Shown: piece by piece, positions 62,353-64,000 of the stretch
Layout of the letters: each line of letters starts with the position of its first letter
How positions within the stretch are numbered: the stretch's first letter is position 1
Assembly: GCF_008727795.1 (NCBI RefSeq)
Contig: NZ_CP044222.1
Span: 3,658,001 to 3,722,000 of the forward strand
Origin: Nitrincola iocasae
Lineage (GTDB): Bacteria > Pseudomonadota > Gammaproteobacteria > Pseudomonadales > Balneatricaceae
Direction of reading: 5' to 3'
DNA length: 64,000 bases
The notes under the pieces: model-generated
What the model saw: the letters and a program-made list of their open reading frames with translations, nothing else
The model's database searches: none
What the model was told of the DNA's origin: nothing
Position numbers and translations under genes: made by a program

Positions 62353-63387
62353 TCAGAAGGATGACGGATTCTTCGATTTCTCGCGCGCCGCTTCTCTGGA
62401 GATCAAGCCTTTCGATACCAGTTCAGTCAAGGACTGATCCAGTGTCTTCATGCCAAAAGAGGCACCTGTCTGTATCGCAGAGTACATCTGCGCGACCTTG
62501 TCTTCACGGATCAGGTTACGTATCGCCGGTGTGCCGATCATAATTTCATGGGCGGCAATACGCCCGCCTTTGAGTTTTTTCATCAAGGACTGGGAGATAA
62601 CACCCTGCAAGGATTCCGAGAGCATGGAGCGCACCATATCTTTTTCGGCCGCAGGAAAGACATCAATGATACGGTCGATAGTTTTAGCCGCCGAGGTGGT
62701 ATGCAAGGTGCCAAACACCAGATGCCCGGTTTCTGCAGCTGTAAGCGCCAGACGGATGGTTTCCAGGTCACGCATCTCACCTACGAGGATAATATCCGGG
62801 TCTTCACGCAACGCCGAGCGCAACGCATTAGCAAAACTATGCGTATCACGATGCACTTCACGCTGGTTCACCAGACATTTCTTACTTTCATGCACAAACT
62901 CGATCGGATCCTCGATAGTGAGGATATGTTCCGAACGGGTATCGTTGATATAGTCAATCATCGCTGCCAGCGTGGTACTTTTACCTGAACCAGTGGGTCC
63001 GGTAACCAGCACCAATCCGCGAGCCTTTTCAGACAGATCCTGAAAAACTTTCCCCATGCCAAGGTCATCGAGCGTGAAGACTTTGCTGGGAACCGTACGG
63101 AAGACTGCAGCCGCACCACGATGCTGATTAAACGCATTAACACGGAAACGTGACAGTTTAGGAACCTCGAAAGAGAAGTCGACCTCGAGATTTTCTTCAT
63201 ATTCTTTACGCTGACGGTCATTCATGATGTCATATACCAGCGTATGCACCTGTTTGTGATCCAAAGCCGGCAGTTTGATGCGGCGAACATCACCATCTAC
63301 TCGGATCATGGGTGGCATACCGGAAGTCAGGTGTAAATCAGAAGCGCCCTGCTGGACAGCAAAGGACAAGAGTTCAGTAATATCCAT
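62353..63387 (-). CDS. pilT: Type IV pilus retraction ATPase PilT
   Basis: A 344-residue ATPase powering pilus retraction and twitching. It has an N-terminal PAS-like domain, Walker A GPTGSGKSTTL (about 131-141), Walker B IILVGEMRDLETI, His box HLVFGTLHTT and the C-terminal AIRNLIRE motif (TPAIRNLIREDKVAQM), characteristic of PilT. First gene of the pilT-pilU pair; divergent from the yggS-family gene. Confidence 0.95.
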   Translation of the reverse strand: MDITELLSFAVQQGASDLHLTSGMPPMIRVDGDVRRIKLPALDHKQVHTLVYDIMNDRQRKEYEENLEVDFSFEVPKLSRFRVNAFNQHRGAAAVFRTVPSKVFTLDDLGMGKVFQDLSEKARGLVLVTGPTGSGKSTTLAAMIDYINDTRSEHILTIEDPIEFVHESKKCLVNQREVHRDTHSFANALRSALREDPDIILVGEMRDLETIRLALTAAETGHLVFGTLHTTSAAKTIDRIIDVFPAAEKDMVRSMLSESLQGVISQSLMKKLKGGRIAAHEIMIGTPAIRNLIREDKVAQMYSAIQTGASFGMKTLDQSLTELVSKGLISREAAREKSKNPSSF

Positions 63388-63477
63388 AGAATTTATGCTC
63401 GCAGCTTCTTCCCATTAGAGGTTCTATTAACGCAGAATACCCTGATCCATGAATGTACGACAACCAGAATATCCTAT

Positions 63478-64000
63478 ATGTCTATCATAGCAGAGAAAAC
63501 CACGCAGGTAGTGAGCGAGATCAATCAAGCCTGCCTGGCCACAGGCCGCCACCCATCGGAGGTCGCCCTGCTTGCGGTGAGTAAAACACGCAGTGCCAAT
63601 GAGGTACGCGAAGCTTACCAACAGGGGCTGACTCGGTTTGGAGAGAATTATCTACAAGAAGCACTGGATAAAATCCAGGAGCTAGATGATTTACCGCTGG
63701 AATGGCATTTCATTGGTCCGGTGCAGTCGAATAAAACCCGCCAGATTGCTGAAGCCTTTGACTGGGTGCATAGCGTTGACCGATTGAAAATCGCCCGCCG
63801 CCTGTCTGAGCAGCGCCCCACTGACTTACCCGATCTGAATGTCTGCTTGCAGGTTAACATTGACGATGAGAGCAGCAAGTCTGGTTGCTCACCGGATGAA
63901 GCCTTGGAGTTGGCCCGTGCAATAGCCGCGTTGCCACATATTTGCTTGCGTGGGCTCATGGCGATTCCCGCAGCCAGTGATGATGAGACGGTGCAACGAC
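63478..64000 (+). CDS. yggS: YggS/PLPBP-family PLP-homeostasis protein, N-terminal part (cut by window edge)
   Basis: An open frame from ATG 63478 to the right edge (174 codons). It carries the PLP-binding Lys36 in ALLAVSKT, FGENYLQEALDKI, WHFIGPVQSNKTRQIA and VCLQVNIDDESSKSGC, all diagnostic of YggS/PROSC, which handles free pyridoxal phosphate in the cytoplasm. The pairing with divergent pilT is the Pseudomonas arrangement. No strong ribosome-binding site is seen before the ATG. The C-terminus lies outside the window. Confidence 0.92.
   Translation, partial: MSIIAEKTTQVVSEINQACLATGRHPSEVALLAVSKTRSANEVREAYQQGLTRFGENYLQEALDKIQELDDLPLEWHFIGPVQSNKTRQIAEAFDWVHSVDRLKIARRLSEQRPTDLPDLNVCLQVNIDDESSKSGCSPDEALELARAIAALPHICLRGLMAIPAASDDETVQR

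Overview
The window looks like a chromosomal segment of a free-living, probably marine, gammaproteobacterium. The gene orders metK/tkt-epd-pgk-fba and gshB-tonB-yqgE-ruvX-pyrR-pyrB-pyrC'/pilU-pilT-yggS are those of Pseudomonas and its relatives. The moderate G+C content, the amino-acid and purine scavenging genes and the PuuD-type urate oxidation suggest an Oceanospirillales-like relative. That placement is inference; there is no rRNA gene or phylogenetic marker analysis behind it.

Layout. (1) 1-3196, minus strand: a polar amino-acid ABC transporter (binding protein, two permeases, ATPase) followed by an RpiR-type regulator cut by the window edge. (2) 3555-12740, plus strand: a visibly more A+T-rich five-gene cluster headed by a perfect inverted repeat. 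It encodes a DUF2170 protein with a basic N-terminal extension, a PspA/IM30 protein, a YqiJ-like membrane protein with an OB-type tail, a long flotillin, and a 1650-residue DUF3686 'DNA repair ATPase'. Its combined function is not established and it is the best candidate here for an undescribed membrane-associated system. (3) 12830-17754: a lytic transglycosylase, a YigZ-family protein, the SrkA kinase, a divergent PRPP-synthetase homologue and a xanthine phosphoribosyltransferase. (4) 17880-34344: a large purine salvage and catabolism region. It has an AzgA-type permease; xdhABC with uraD, uraH, guaD and puuD; a permease, an 8-oxoguanine-deaminase-family enzyme and a RutR-like TetR regulator in one minus-strand operon; and an NMT1/SsuA-type ABC transporter. 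Four 16-bp near-palindromes of the form YTGACYRNNYRGTCAR precede these operons and predict one regulon that includes the ABC transporter. (5) 34458-42884: a sensor kinase with a REC-PAS-GGDEF partner, a b561-type cytochrome, and an RND efflux pump with its adaptor. (6) 43016-47227: the aapJQMP general amino-acid transporter with a terminator and an intercistronic stem-loop. (7) 47485-47699: a cluster of six REP hairpins. (8) 47706-54520: fba, pgk, epd and tkt, divergent from metK. (9) 54533-64000: rsmE, gshB, tonB, yqgE, ruvX, pyrR, pyrB and a catalytically degenerate pyrC'; then pilU and pilT on the other strand, and the start of a yggS-family gene.

How the genes work together. Region 4 can take guanine, hypoxanthine and xanthine to urate and then to allantoin (GuaD, XdhAB with XdhC, PuuD, UraH, UraD), while Xpt and the PRPP-synthetase homologue could recycle bases to nucleotides. 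No allantoinase or later enzyme lies in the window. Region 9 makes carbamoyl-aspartate through an ATCase that probably needs the inactive DHOase-like subunit for assembly. Sequence observations, family knowledge and inference are kept apart in each entry; no database search was run.
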